The notes under the pieces are model-generated. The model worked only from the letters and a program-made list of their open reading frames with translations. It had not been told where the DNA came from and did no database searches. DNA of 44,165 bases from Acanthaster planci. Taxonomy: Eukaryota > Echinodermata > Asteroidea > Valvatida > Acanthasteridae. Location: positions 1-44,165 of the forward strand of contig NW_019091598.1 in assembly GCF_001949145.1 (NCBI RefSeq). The letters run 5' to 3'. Both the position numbers and the translations under genes were made by a program. Positions 1-11,579 of this stretch are shown piece by piece; position 1 is the stretch's first letter; every line of letters starts with the position of its first letter.

Positions 1-87
1 CAGGCATGAAGTGGTATGAAGTAATATATCCCAATTGGAACCTAGACTTTTGCAAGAAGTTGGACGATGACTTAGAACTCTTGAATG
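1..87 (+). CDS. Partial exon upstream of the EGF exons (candidate)
   Basis: The frame that starts at base 6 (ATG AAG TGG TAT GAA) stays open to base 87. It ends AAT G|GTAAAA, a usable donor that leaves phase 1, exactly the phase needed by the EGF exon at 195. The peptide (about 28 residues, with WYEVIYPNW and DFCKKLDDDLELLN) has one cysteine, so it is not an EGF module. I do not recognise the domain. The CAG at 1-3 could itself be a splice acceptor, giving an 84-nt phase 1-1 exon from base 4; otherwise the exon runs off the window. The ATG at 6 is unlikely to be the gene start, because no signal peptide follows it. Confidence 0.5.
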
Positions 88-194
88 GTAAAACCCATTG
101 AAACCAATTTTGTACACTTCCGTATTAGACACCCTACTATTTATCATTTATCATATTTCTTTGAATGAGAAGTTAACCCAAACCCTTTTTTTAG

Positions 195-311
195 CTGGTC
201 CTTGTTCTCGCAATCCCTGTATTACCAATGCGGTGTGCCACGAGAGTGTGGACGGCTCAACGTTTGACTGCACATGCACGTCTGGCTGGACTGGCAGCAA
301 TTGTGATATTG
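195..311 (+). CDS. EGF-like domain exon 1 of a single-pass membrane protein
   Basis: This is a 117-nt exon between a TTTTTTTAG acceptor (AG at 193-194) and a GTGAGT donor at 312, phase 1 at both ends. It encodes one EGF module, GPCSRNPC to GSNCDI, with six cysteines spaced C-x4-C-x5-C-x10-C-x-C-x8-C. Between cysteines 5 and 6 it reads CTSGWTGSNC, which matches the EOGT O-GlcNAc consensus CxxGx(S/T)GxxC. It lacks the DxDEC start of calcium-binding EGF modules. The following intron (312-1074) shows no further exon to me. The protein acts extracellularly; its ligand or partner cannot be told from sequence. Confidence 0.85.
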
Positions 312-1074
312 GTGAGTATGAGGAGACAATCTTACCGTGGTGTCTTGTTTCAGATGCTAGATATCCCCATTGATGAAGTCTGGGTAACAGAGTTGCGAAT
401 ACCTTCCTGGACTTCTTTTATGTCAAAAATTTATAAATTTTTAAGAGGCAGTTGCTAAGGGGATATTCTGACCATGGTGCCATGACTTGGGTGTGAGTGA
501 TCCTTACTGGTGAAGTCTGGACACCAGTATCATAACCTTTTGAGTCCTTCACCAGTAGCGTTGTAATCAAGTTCAAATACAAGTTCCCACATGTCTCACA
601 TGCATTGCAGTGCTGCAAGTTAAGACGGTGTAATATGTTGAATGGTTATGTAACAGCAGAATTTTTTACTCGTTAGAAACGTTTCAGTTGAAGGCATTAT
701 GACTCTTGTTGATAAAGTTAAATAGACTTTTTTCCCTACCATTTGTATGGGCTGCCAGTGGAAAGTTCACCCTTGGTTGATGACAAGTTTTGCTGCAAAT
801 TGGACATTTGTCCCATTAATGTTAACAAGAAAGGAGTTATTTTCATTTTAATATTACATTTTATTATAAAGTGTCTCAATAGCTAGGTAATATTTGATTT
901 TATTACGTTGTGAATTATTCTTTGGCTTTTGTACTGATTGACAGCCAGCCAGAGTTTGGAAATCACTGGTAGGCTAAAACTAGTTGGCCGTGGCAAGACA
1001 AAAGAGCGGTCCGTGCTTGAGGTCGTTCATGTCTTGATCTGCTTTTGTTTTCTGCTCCATTGTCTTGTGCACAG

Positions 1075-1185
1075 CTGACTGCACCCTAGAAACCTGCTAC
1101 AATGGTGGCACGTGCAACCAGCAGAGAGATGGTAGCTATGTGTGTCTGTGCATGGACGGGTTCGAAGGCAGTCACTGCCAAACAG
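1075..1185 (+). CDS. EGF-like domain exon 2 of the same gene
   Basis: This is a 111-nt exon after a CACAG acceptor (AG at 1073-1074), ending CAA ACA G|GTATGG at 1185/1186, phase 1-1. It encodes DCTLETC to GSHCQT with six cysteines spaced C-x3-C-x5-C-x8-C-x-C-x8-C. Between cysteines 2 and 3 the sequence CYNGGTC fits the POFUT1 O-fucose consensus C-x4-(S/T)-C seen in Notch and its ligands. The intron that follows (1186-1838) holds ordinary AT-rich sequence and then a run of CCCCCA units just before the next acceptor. Confidence 0.88.
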
Positions 1186-1838
1186 GTATGGACTCTAACC
1201 CTCAATAAACTCTCACTCACAAGGGGTGGAGCAACCTTACCATAGGCCTACATGTGTGTCATGGTTAACACAATCAGAAATGTTGCTGGTACAATTTTCA
1301 ATATTGAAAATGCACCTGCAGGGCTTCAGATTGAGTCATCAGTACCACAGTCATGTACATGTTCATGCAATTTTTCCCATGGATTGTTATATGCTAGGGG
1401 GAAAATTTCCCCTCTTTTGGAAACTGGCAAAGTTTGACAGAGAAATTATTTTCTGTGCTCACATAATTATGTGTGTGTAAAAAGCTGCCATTTATCATCA
1501 GAAATCAACTCATGCTCTTCCATACAAAGATGGCATGATTATGTGCACATTCAATTAAAATTTTAGTACTGAACTATGAGCCGGCGCCCTTTGCAAAGGA
1601 TAATCTACATCGTCAACCATTTCCGTTTGGTGGTCATAGATAGATGCTACTTATTAATAACAAATTACATGTAGCTTGAGATAAAGTCTGTTGCAGTCTG
1701 TACTGTTTTACTGCAAAGTTCTCTGAAAATAGAGAATACATTTTTAATCATTTTTGTCTGCTTGCGTTCCATTTTGATGTATGTTTGTCCTCCCTTTTGG
1801 CATCCCTGTCCCCACCCCCACCCCCACCCCTCGCTCAG

Positions 1839-1952
1839 ATGTGGACGAGTGTCAAAGCAACCCTTGTAAGAACAATGGGCTCTGTGTGGAGCAGGTGGGA
1901 ACATACCGATGTCTGTGCAAGGGATCCTACACAGGCACCAACTGTGAGATCA
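1839..1952 (+). CDS. Calcium-binding-type EGF domain exon 3 of the same gene
   Basis: This is a 114-nt exon. Its acceptor CTCAG (AG at 1837-1838) follows an unusual polypyrimidine tract of repeated CCCCCA at about 1809-1830. The donor is ATC A|GTAAGT at 1952/1953, phase 1-1. The module starts DVDEC, the usual entry of calcium-binding EGF domains, and has all six cysteines. CQSNPC fits the POGLUT1 O-glucose consensus CxSx(P/A)C. The position normally hydroxylated (Cx[DN]x4[FY]xC) is Glu here, so beta-hydroxylation is not expected and calcium affinity may be lower. The next intron is 1953-2703. Confidence 0.9.
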
Positions 1953-2703
1953 GTAAGTTGACCTTGGGAGAAGGTCGGAATCCAGACGGTCTTGTAGCAT
2001 TCCCTGAGCAGAATTGTGGGATACGTGGGTAGTTCTTCAGATAGTGGATTCCAGTCCAGTCCTAAGGGTGGGTGGTGTGTGTGTGTCCTTGGGCAGGGCA
2101 CTTTGACACTGGTTCTCTGCCCAAGAGTAAAATGCAAAATGGGTACCAGTGAGGGCAGACATCTGTGTTCTTAAATTGTTAGCTATTGCGTGAAGTGACG
2201 ATACCATAGAGAATGTTTGTATAGGTGTGATGAGCAGGGGTAATACTAATATAATAATAAGCGATTTGATCTTCAAAAAGCTATCTAGATACATATTAGA
2301 CTTCATTTAGAGATGTTTTCTGGGGATGTTTAGGGGATCACTGCTGAAGGAATTACTGGGTTTTCTTTATCAAGTTCATTATGTTCTTTGCAGTATATAA
2401 TCAAGAAGTGAGAGTGAATCTCTCAAATACATGTATTCTTTGACCATTTAGGATGAAAACAAATAAGAGGTTTAAGGGTCAAGTGAAATCTTGCCAACTT
2501 ACTCTTGGATTCCCTTTTTTTTTTGGCAGGCCAATACATGTCTGGAGTTATATGTCCGGCTCAGTTCAAACTTGCCATTTGCCCAGACTGGGATTTGTTG
2601 CAGATGAAAATTGATTTTTTTCGTTTTTTTGTGACTCGTTTTAATTTTTCTTTTTTTTTTCATCAGAATTTATTGGGGTTTTTTTCCCATTTGATTCTTT
2701 CAG

Positions 2704-3080
2704 GCAATGATAGTAATGCCAGTTCTGGAAGTGGTCCGTTGGACGGCTCGGCTGTTAAGGTGGACGACTGGCTGATTGCTGTCATGGTCCTGGCTGCGGT
2801 CATTCTCATCATCGTCGGCGTTCTGGTCAGTTGCATGCTGTACAACCGCCGCAAGGCCGGTGCGCTGGGCAAGGCGGGCAATGCGCCCTTCAAGGAGCGC
2901 GCCAACTGGCAGATGCGGACAGGGCACGGCACTCGCCCGCCCACCGTGCTGCGTGCCTCGCCGGCGCTACCCGAGCCCGTCAGCGTCAGGCAGCCCGTAT
3001 ACGCTGAGTACACACTGGAGGGGGAACTCTTTGAGTTGCAGAGCAGCACCAGCGGGATATCCAACAATTACAGTTCATGA
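2704..3080 (+). CDS. Last exon: stalk, transmembrane helix and cytoplasmic tail
   Basis: The acceptor TTTCAG ends at 2703; phase 1 joins this exon to the third EGF exon, and the stop is TGA at 3078-3080. The stalk NDSNASSGSGPLDGS has two N-glycosylation sequons (NDS, NAS) and a Ser-Gly motif that could carry glycosaminoglycan. A hydrophobic run from WLIAVMVLAAV to SCML (about 24 residues) is the membrane helix, and NRRK after it acts as a stop-transfer signal. The tail of about 79 residues contains PVYAEYTLEGE, a double-tyrosine motif that could be phosphorylated or act in sorting, and ends NNYSS. The topology (EGFs outside, short tail inside) is type I. EGF order, exon phases and the glycan sites resemble Notch-ligand or Crumbs-type proteins, but I cannot name the family, and the N-terminal part lies outside the window. 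Confidence 0.85.
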
Positions 3081-4825
3081 TGATTTTTAATCCCATGAAA
3101 TGTCACCCTCCCAGATCTCTCAAAATCCACCTGCCAGTTTTGAAGGATTTTGAAAGAACTAAAGGTTTTATGCAATGCAATTCTTTTGCTGCAACCCTGT
3201 GAAAATATACTGCTGTATTTCAGTTAATCTTATTTTTCCATTGTTGTTATATATTTGAAAAGTGCCTTTTTGGTTTTTATGCAGATGCAAATTTCCGTAT
3301 TCATGAGCAAATCTGTGATGCCATTCCAGGAAAAAACCTAAATGTTACATTGATCTGTGCTCAAACAACTGCTAAATTTTGGATATTTTTGCCATCCTAG
3401 CTTTCCTTTTCTCTACTGGTTTTATTTTGTAAGTACATGGCAAGAAATCAATGAAAAGTCTTTTCTCAGAAATGTCTTCAATATACAAATGTTTTCGTTC
3501 ACAATTCGGGTCAAAAGAAGTACCAGAAAAACTGAGCAGTGTCTTCCCTGAATGACATCGCAGCCGCAGGTGGTATCGGTTGTCTGAAAAAAGCATGCAC
3601 AAGTTTTAATGCTTGAAAAAAAGCAGTGTTTATGAAACTCCCAACCCCCACAAGATGTCATGTCATTTTAGACATTGAAAAAGAGTATGACATTGCACAG
3701 ATATTGTCTCAGAAAAATTCATCGTCCACTCTTTTCCTGCCATTGGAAGATTGAAAACTGTTGCAGTTAAGAAAGGGAGCACCTATTTTAATACATGGCC
3801 TACAGCATCCCTTGAAAATGAAAGCACCAACATGTACTTTGTTTCCAGCACAGTGATTGATTATGGAAGATATTTTAGAAATCTATAACCAAAATGCTTG
3901 GGGGCATAAATAGATTAACCCAGTACATAAAACCAACTAGACTTTTGAATGCATGCCAAGAGATTGAGCCATTCGTTAAACTTGCATTCTCACAGATTTG
4001 TCATATGTGAGGTCATGTTAGGGGCACTTTTCACGAAGTTGGCTAGCAAGAAACTTGCTTTGCACAAAAACCAATTCCTCAGCAAAATCAGGTTACCGGC
4101 TAAGCTGTCATTGAGTACATGACTTTTGTAATTGGTCCCCTGCTGCTTGTTGCTTAGCATGTAACGTTGTAACAGTTATTCTGGGAACTGTCGTTTCAAA
4201 TTGGGTAGGGTGAAAGCTTTTATTAGTTATTTGCCTACCAAGTTGAAAGGTGACTGTTACATGTACATACTTGGTCCATAATTTACTTGGATTTTGCATT
4301 TTGCTGAAAATTTAAACTTGCTGTTCACTCAACACTTTATGAATGAAACTCATATTATTGAAAATTGCACTTGCTATGTGTACATATAGAGATGGGACCA
4401 CAATATCTAAAGGTTTTATGCTTCACCATATTTTGTAATTTGAAATCTAATTTGTAAATAGTGGTACATCTTCCGTCCAAGGTTTGTGCTGTTGTGACTA
4501 ACTTAATTTTTAAAAATGCTTGAACAGAATTTTAAGAAATGATTAAAAAATCATTAACCTTGTAATAATTGGTAATTGAATTGGCTTAACGGAATTTGTA
4601 ATAGTTTAAATTTATCAAATGCAATCAAAGCATATTGGATCAGAATCAAGTCAAAAGAGTACTTAATATGTTACAGATCTGTATGCAAAACTCCATGCCC
4701 TCAATTAACGTCCTCAATCAAGGTCCTCACAAGGTAAGCAAACAAAAGGAAAAACATAAGAAAATGTTCCTTTCAACAAGTGGTAACAGTTTAATTCTTA
4801 AATAAAGCCACACATTTTTATACAA
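3081..4825 (+). other. 3' UTR of the EGF/TM gene
   Basis: AT-rich sequence runs from the stop codon to the poly(A) signal near 4801 with no long reading frame. It carries three exact UGUANAUA words, the Pumilio (PUF) recognition element, at 4262-4269, 4379-4386 and 4453-4460. Two of them (TGTACATA) resemble the TACATGTA-type words common in the whole window, so the cluster may be partly chance. Confidence 0.55.
4801..4806 (+). terminator. Poly(A) signal AATAAA of the EGF/TM gene
   Basis: A canonical AATAAA is followed about 25-35 nt later by a T/GT-rich stretch (GATATTGTGCTGTTTT), the layout of a cleavage and polyadenylation site. I chose it as the probable end of the transcript; earlier ATTAAA variants exist near 4543. 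Confidence 0.5.
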
Positions 4826-4829
4826 TGCT

Positions 4830-7800
4830 GATATTGTGCTGTTTTACAAAGGTACACTTTTCATGGATATTTGAAACAAATAGCCCGTTAACTGTCAACT
4901 CCAATTAATTTAATGCTATGAGTTGTTTTTACTTTCCCCTCCATCCTACAGGTTAGGGTACCAATCTGTACATTTGCCAGAGCAAATGGATGGATTGGTT
5001 TTCTTTGTTTAAAAAAAAAATTTAAAAATTAAGCAATCGCTGAATCTGTCTGGGCTCTAATAAGTCTAATGTTCCCAAAGATACATTTGAATACAAAGTG
5101 TTATGGAATGACTTTCCACTTAAAAACTGTTGACTTTGAATACATATGATAAGGGCTAACAAGTCTCGAAATATTTGACGAGGCAATGTCATCGACGGAT
5201 TGACTTCCTGACTAGAAATGCCACCAAAAAACAAACAAGCAAACAAAAACAAAACAAAAATACAGAAGGCAGTTGATTCATCAAAAAGAGGCACTTCCCC
5301 TGGAAATCTATTCCTGAGAGAAGCCAGATTTGACGGATGGCAGAACCTTTTCAAGAAACAAAGCAACAGAATTCAATTACGGCATTGGTACTGCAAACAC
5401 ACACCACAGCTTCAGACATGTTCAAAATTAATAATAAAGAAATTAATGTTTCTGGTTAATCACACATTACTGAAACAATTCTCAAAAACAAATGTTAGCA
5501 TACCAAACAATATAAATACTTAACATTTCCACAACAATATTTTGCATAATTACAACACATTTTCTCTTAATTCGCAACAAAGAAGTTTAACATCTCACTG
5601 AAAAAAACAAGTTGGAACCAGCATCTTTGGTTAAAAAAAATCTTAGATTTTTTTTTTCGTCACAAACAATTTACAAAGGAAACTATTAACACATGCAAAC
5701 ACCCAATGGGCAAAATTTAAAAAAATAATTAGAATATAATTCAAACAGCACATTTGCAAGCAATAAATTCCTCCTGTGATCCTTATAGGCAACTTGCAAT
5801 GAAGACGAGAAAACCCGATAACAAAAAAAAAAAAGATTGGTGCACGTATTATCGTCGAACCCAGTCACAGGACTGTTATCTCGTTGATTATTAACACCAC
5901 TGCATTCAATGCTACAAGAATAGAAGTCTGACAACCACACAATGAATGGTTCAATTTTGCTGTCAGACTTCTGTCGTATTTCAGCCTAGTTTTCTCAAAA
6001 AAAACTGCACCATCCCACAACCGGGGGTGTGGGACAAGACACCATATCACGGCCATCCCACGCTTGATCTTTTTGAAACTTAGCAAGCATGTAAAGGCAT
6101 TCATTTGAGTGATTATCTACGAGGTTTGAATTCAACCTGATGTTAGGTTTTATTATGGTTTTTATACAGCGCTGAGCACATCACTGGGAAAAGTTCACGG
6201 TGTGTGCTGACCTGTCTCAGAAAAACGGGTATTTGCCAGAATGGTACCACCCAATAATCGTAAAATTGGTATCAAAAAATTATCACAAGGCTTGGCAAAA
6301 AATAAAGCATTACAATGGTACAAAACAATGGGGGAAGGGGGACTCCATCTTCCCCCCTCGCTGCTCTTCAGGATAGACCAGAAAAAGGACAAGTTTTTGT
6401 TCACATAAACCTGACAAACTGACTAGCAAAGACAGCCATGGTGATGCTATACACATATCACATGTAAAAAGCATGCTTGTGAGCCTTTGGCATGAGTGTG
6501 CCTCTGCACAACCGGAGCACCATACATGTATCTACAAGTAAGTTGTAAAACTGTGCCTAACTTAACATCTGGTTGGCAAACCAACACCTGGGCACATTAA
6601 CCACATAAATGTTTATGTTTTGTGCAAATGTTCTGTTGGAATATGCAAGTGTTTTTGTGTGCATTCCGATGATAAATGGCTGCATACATAAGGGGCTTGA
6701 TTTCTCAGACATGCACACTGCAAACTGTGATGTGGTTCGTGAACATCTGTTCACCGGTACCCAGAGCCCTGTCTAACAGCACTGCTGATAGTTTTCGCGT
6801 GAGGTCTTGTCCAAGCGGTGCCCTGCACATACACCTTTTGTACAGCAATACCAAAATGCTGTGCAGTCCACTTCAATAGCTCAATACAAACTTTTACTTT
6901 TAAATTCTTGATCAAATTATGAAAAATAACTTTGGCCAACCATGATTATATAATAATAACTTTACAGAGCATATACAGTACCAAACAATACCAGATAGGA
7001 TGGCCAAATACAAGAAAATAGCCCCAACCCAAATTTATGGTTTTATCAATAGTAGGCCATAGTATGGGTTAACTGTGTGAAAATATCTATAGATTTTACA
7101 GTAACATTATTTGATCTTTGGAAGAAAAACATGAAACCAATGTGTTACACTACAGAGTCAAAGAAAAGGATGACAACCCAAAATCTTACTGCAATCTTCT
7201 AGTGTATCTTATCATTTCAAACAGAAGATCAGGGTTACCATAGAAACAGATCTGACAATGTATTTACATTACAGGGATCTTTTTATATTTCTACAAGCAT
7301 CAAAAACTAAAAAGTTGGGAACACTTTCAACACAGAAGTGGACCAATTTTTCTCTTGTGATCATATAAAAGTCTCCAATTCTTATCAAGAGAAAACTTCA
7401 TTTTTCATTTTCACCAACAATAGGCAATAAATTTCTACATTTTGGACAAGGTTGAATATAGATGACTACATTTTGAATGTACTGCATTTGTTTCCCTAAT
7501 CAGATTGCACATGATTCAGTTTGCAACCCTTGCCAACCAATCTCTACTGTATGTGTACACTGTACATGTGTACACTGTACATGTACTGCACATGTATGTG
7601 GGTTTATAATCCAGTTGATGTACATGTACACTGTATCTATGTCCACGTATCTATGTCCACGTACGCCGTTTGCACAGTTACATGTAGAAAGCGTGGGAAC
7701 GAACATATGTGCCTCCCCACATTAAACACTTGCTGCCGGGTTCAATTAAAATGGCCGTACGGGCATTTTTCATGATTTTCACCCACACGAAGGACTGTCT

Positions 7801-8241
7801 GGTGACTACTCCAATCTGACAGGCTACATCTATTGGTGCCTGTGTATTTCAGCCAGGCCTGCTGCCTTGTAAAGAGAGCCCAGATTGTGCGGTGTTGCGT
7901 AATTTTCTTTTGTTCTCGAAACTACATGTAGAGCAGTTTGCGGCTGGCGTTGTTCAATGGGGCCAGATTAGCATGCAGCGGTATTGTGTTGCTCAGCACT
8001 GCAGCACTGGAGAGCTTTCGTCTGTGGTTGTAATCCTTCATATTGAATGCCACAAATAGTGGTATAGAGTTTCAAAAAAGGGATGGATTACCTCCGCTAT
8101 TGACAACTGAAAAAATATTTATCAAGTCCCAGCAGCTCGGTCTTTTGTTACAAGACCTGGCTCCTTAGTCTGATTTCGGGCACCCCGGCTATGCGTACAA
8201 ACATAAGGTACCCGATACCGGGTCCCCTGGCACAAAGTAGT
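4830..8241. other. Intergenic, no gene seen
   Basis: No open frame resembles a known protein and no splice-linked exons stand out. The + strand is A-rich, with poly(A)-type runs near 5009-5018, 5632-5640 and 5822-5834 and a CAAA-rich stretch at 5221-5265. TACATGTA-type words begin to cluster at 7550-7690. The region lies between convergent genes. Confidence 0.5.
7633..7660. repeat. 14-bp tandem duplication
   Basis: GTATCTATGTCCAC occurs twice head to tail (7633-7646 and 7647-7660), directly beside a cluster of TACATGTAC words. It is probably replication slippage. Confidence 0.8.
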
Positions 8242-8325
8242 CAAGGGGACAATTTCTTTTGTCAAGAAGTTAGGACCGAGTTGTGCTCTAAAATTTGTCC
8301 TGATAACAGTTTGGGTCCCCATAAC
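8242..8325 (+). repeat. Dispersed repeat, copy A
   Basis: The order GGGGACAA, TTTCTTTTGT, GAAGTTAGGACC, GAGTTGTG, ATTTGT, TTGGGTCCCCA is repeated with substitutions and small gaps at 27144-27230. The ends GGGGAC and GTCCCC are complementary. It is likely a small non-autonomous transposable element. Confidence 0.5.
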
Positions 8326-11300
8326 GTCTATATTTCAACACCTGCATAGTTCCCACAACCTGGTAATGAGTACAATGTACACATAGGTATGTGTCCTCAA
8401 TAAAAGCAGTTCAACACTTACATGTATTACACAAAGGTTCTTTTCAAGCATCTCAGAACAAAGTTGAGACTTGCCCTCAATGAGAGAGCATGTGGAAGTT
8501 CTAGTCTGATCCATGACAGGTTCTCAAGCTTCACCATCTCTTTTTCTCCCCGGAAGCCACGACTTTGTGTGCTAAAGTACAGTCATTTTTATCCACCCCC
8601 CATAAAAAGAGAAAAATCAACATCACTTGCGTCAAAATGAAGCCATAAATATTACTGTACAAGCAGAGTACACTTCAACACACACACACTCGTAAAGCCA
8701 GTATACAGCCGGAATTATTAGTACAAATAATTTAGTTTTGGTTTTACTTTACAAGTACAATTGTAGTTTATTTACATAAATCATGTGACATGAGCACCAT
8801 TCATATCTGAAAGCACCCTCTGGCTAATTCACTTTGGAACTAGGTGGTGGAAAATACAACCCCTTTTCAGCCACAACGAAGTCTCTTGATACATGCTGCA
8901 TGTAATGAGGGCAAGTTTTGGGGCAAACATATTTTACATGTACATGTACATTTGCATTGCCCGTACAGCAGCTTGACCACTTGGCTGCTTTTTAACAATG
9001 CCAAAATGCAGAACTTCACGTATTTGGGAAATCTTGTCACTCGCATTTTTTTCACTTGGCTCCAACTTTTCTGACTTACATGTACGTGGTTATGCAATGA
9101 CATACATGTACTCCATTAAATTTTTCATATGGATGGTTTCTACCGTGCTGATAAATGAAACTGGTTATTGATAACTAGCTTCGTGACCAAGCCCCGGTCC
9201 AAACCATTGTTTGGGCAGTGTCTGTCAAGTTGTGGTCAAGTATAATCATAAAGTTCAGGTACAGTTAATATGAAAACCCTTCTCAAAATCTGCATTCCAA
9301 CAATCGCATGCAGGTTCATTTGTTCCGGTGGTCTGGTTCCCAGCCTTGATTACATGTATGTCATCACGTATTGAAACCCCCCCTCCTGAAAATGCGTGAG
9401 ATTTTTCTGATGTGTTCTCAAAACATTCAGGGGTCGTTTTGGATTTTCCCACTACCTGGGTGTTTCCAAAAGTGAACAAACTGCAACAAAAAATAGGCTT
9501 CTTGCGTCTGTTATCTTTCATGAAATGCCATTTGAAGTTGCATCAAAACATAATTATGCAAGTACAATTTTGCTTATGGACATGACATATGACTTTTTCC
9601 ACTGAAGATCATGAAAAGCAACCTGAACTACAAGAGGGTGATCATCACAATCAACAGGGAACCAGACTGATTCATTTGTGGCTGCCATTTCTGTGCAAAT
9701 ACCAACAGAGGGCGCTTTCAACATGAACACAGTGATATCATGTTTGGAGAATGCGGCCGTGTCCAAATCGCTCTGGCTAAACACTTAAAGTAACACACAC
9801 CTACATAAAAGCCACTAATTAATGGCTGCTTGCAAGTTGTGCAGACTAATAACATCATTTCCAGTCGCAGCCAGGAAATTTCAGACGTGACCTGCACAAG
9901 CCAGACAGTCCTTGAAAGAGACCAGATTCCCTAAAATAACAGCTGCAGTCAAACTACTTTTCAACATACATGTACACCAGACCAAGAGTACTGTTTTAGT
10001 GAACAAAGAAAACACAAACATATTCTTAATAAGTTAGTAAAGAACAAACTCACCTTGCTGTCACACAAAATGCAAGGCACAAAACAAACTGTACTTTGGC
10101 AAAACAAGATCTTTGGAACATTTTCCTTGGAACAGTGAGGCTTTCCAAGCATTTACAATGTACATTTGTTTCCATGAGCTTACGTGTATGGCTACTCTGG
10201 TGACATAAGTGCATTGCTACCAGTAGAGCTTCGTAATGTGCATAGACCTCAAATAGCTGGAGCTGCTAGAGCATGGAAGTTCTGAAATTTCTTTATCCGG
10301 ACCTACATGTATTTTATTGGCCAAAAAACCCCAAACAGAAGACAGAATAGTTCCTAAGTTGGGAGTAAATACAAAAAGTTGAGTGGAAACAATGGATGCT
10401 TTCACAGGCCAATGAAGCCCTGCCAACACGTCTATACAGAACATGTACATTACACAAGCAGGAATGAATTCTTGGCCACAAACACCAAGTAAAAGCCATT
10501 GCCATGGAAATGGTAAAGGAGAAGATACCCTCCACTATCCACAGAAAACATACATACGATGTTCAAGTGAAAACGCACCACGTTCTTATTACTTAACTGA
10601 CGTACATGTACATGTTAGACCAGATGGACCCTACGCAGCCCATGTGCATCAACATATACATGTACAATGTCCATATACCTCCACTGGACATGTGGTGTTC
10701 AAGTACATGTAACTACATACAGTACTCACACATGGCACCAGACTATTTCTCATGCATATTCAAGATTTTGATAAAGTGCACACGATTGTTAACAGTTTTA
10801 CTGAACTTTCCTACAAATTTAGAACTCATGTTCTGCAGATGAAAGTGCAGAGAATTTCAGTCTAATTCTTAGCTGAAACTACTTTAACCTGCAAAATTGT
10901 CTATGTATTGGAATTACGAACACAACTGCTATTTAGTACTATTTACTTTTGCATATATAAGCAACATGATCTAATGCACATCACAACACTAATTACAAGT
11001 ACGTGTACTTAGTCTGAAGCTCTGAAAAATGAGAGCAGTATATCAGCCAAAGGCGAGCCAGAATACATGTACATGCCTTAGCAACAGAGTGCATCCCTAA
11101 TAAGGCATCTGATTGGTCCATCATCACATGGACAATGCTGCAATTTCAAATCATGTTTCTTCTTATTTAGCGGCACATCTGTACATGAAACCTTAACCAA
11201 CACATTCTTGTGAGCACTGTCCACAATTACAGTGCTACTATAATGTACATGAATAAGTACACGTAACAACAACAAAACCTGAAAAACCTCAAAAACTCCC

Positions 11301-11575
11301 ACAGGCCTTTCAATCTGTTGGATTTTTGAGAGTCTGTAGGATTACATGTACATATGCTGCAGTAAATGCAACAGGAAATTCTCTAAAGACCATCGTTACG
11401 ACATACATGCATGATGCAGCTTTTGAACTAGGATTCCTCCGAACAAATTTTACCACAAAAATCTTCCGGCACGCAAGGCCAAGCTGTGAAAAAGACTCAG
11501 TTTCACTTGTGGCTTGAACTCTGCATGGCTTATAGCAGGCAACAGGAGTCACAAATAAAAAAATGAGAGCATTGT
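8326..11575. other. Intergenic, no gene seen
   Basis: Apart from a CTCF-like word at 9702-9716 and scattered TACATGTA words (for example 8938-8950, 10602-10615, 10656-10663, 11341-11352), I see no gene. A good donor on the minus strand (AAG|GTGAGT, near 10052) has no recognisable exon beside it; it could only matter if the Kelch transcript is spliced in its 3' UTR. Confidence 0.45.
9702..9716 (+). promoter_or_regulatory. CTCF-like motif
   Basis: CCAACAGAGGGCGCT matches the core of the bilaterian CTCF motif (CCANNAGRGGGCGC). It stands out in AT-rich DNA. Binding is not shown by sequence alone. Confidence 0.35.
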
Positions 11576-11579
11576 GCTG

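Noticed and set aside
2505-2703. Upstream extension of the last EGF-gene exon
   Set aside because: It is poly(T)-rich intron sequence; the acceptor at 2703 and the phase match define the exon start.
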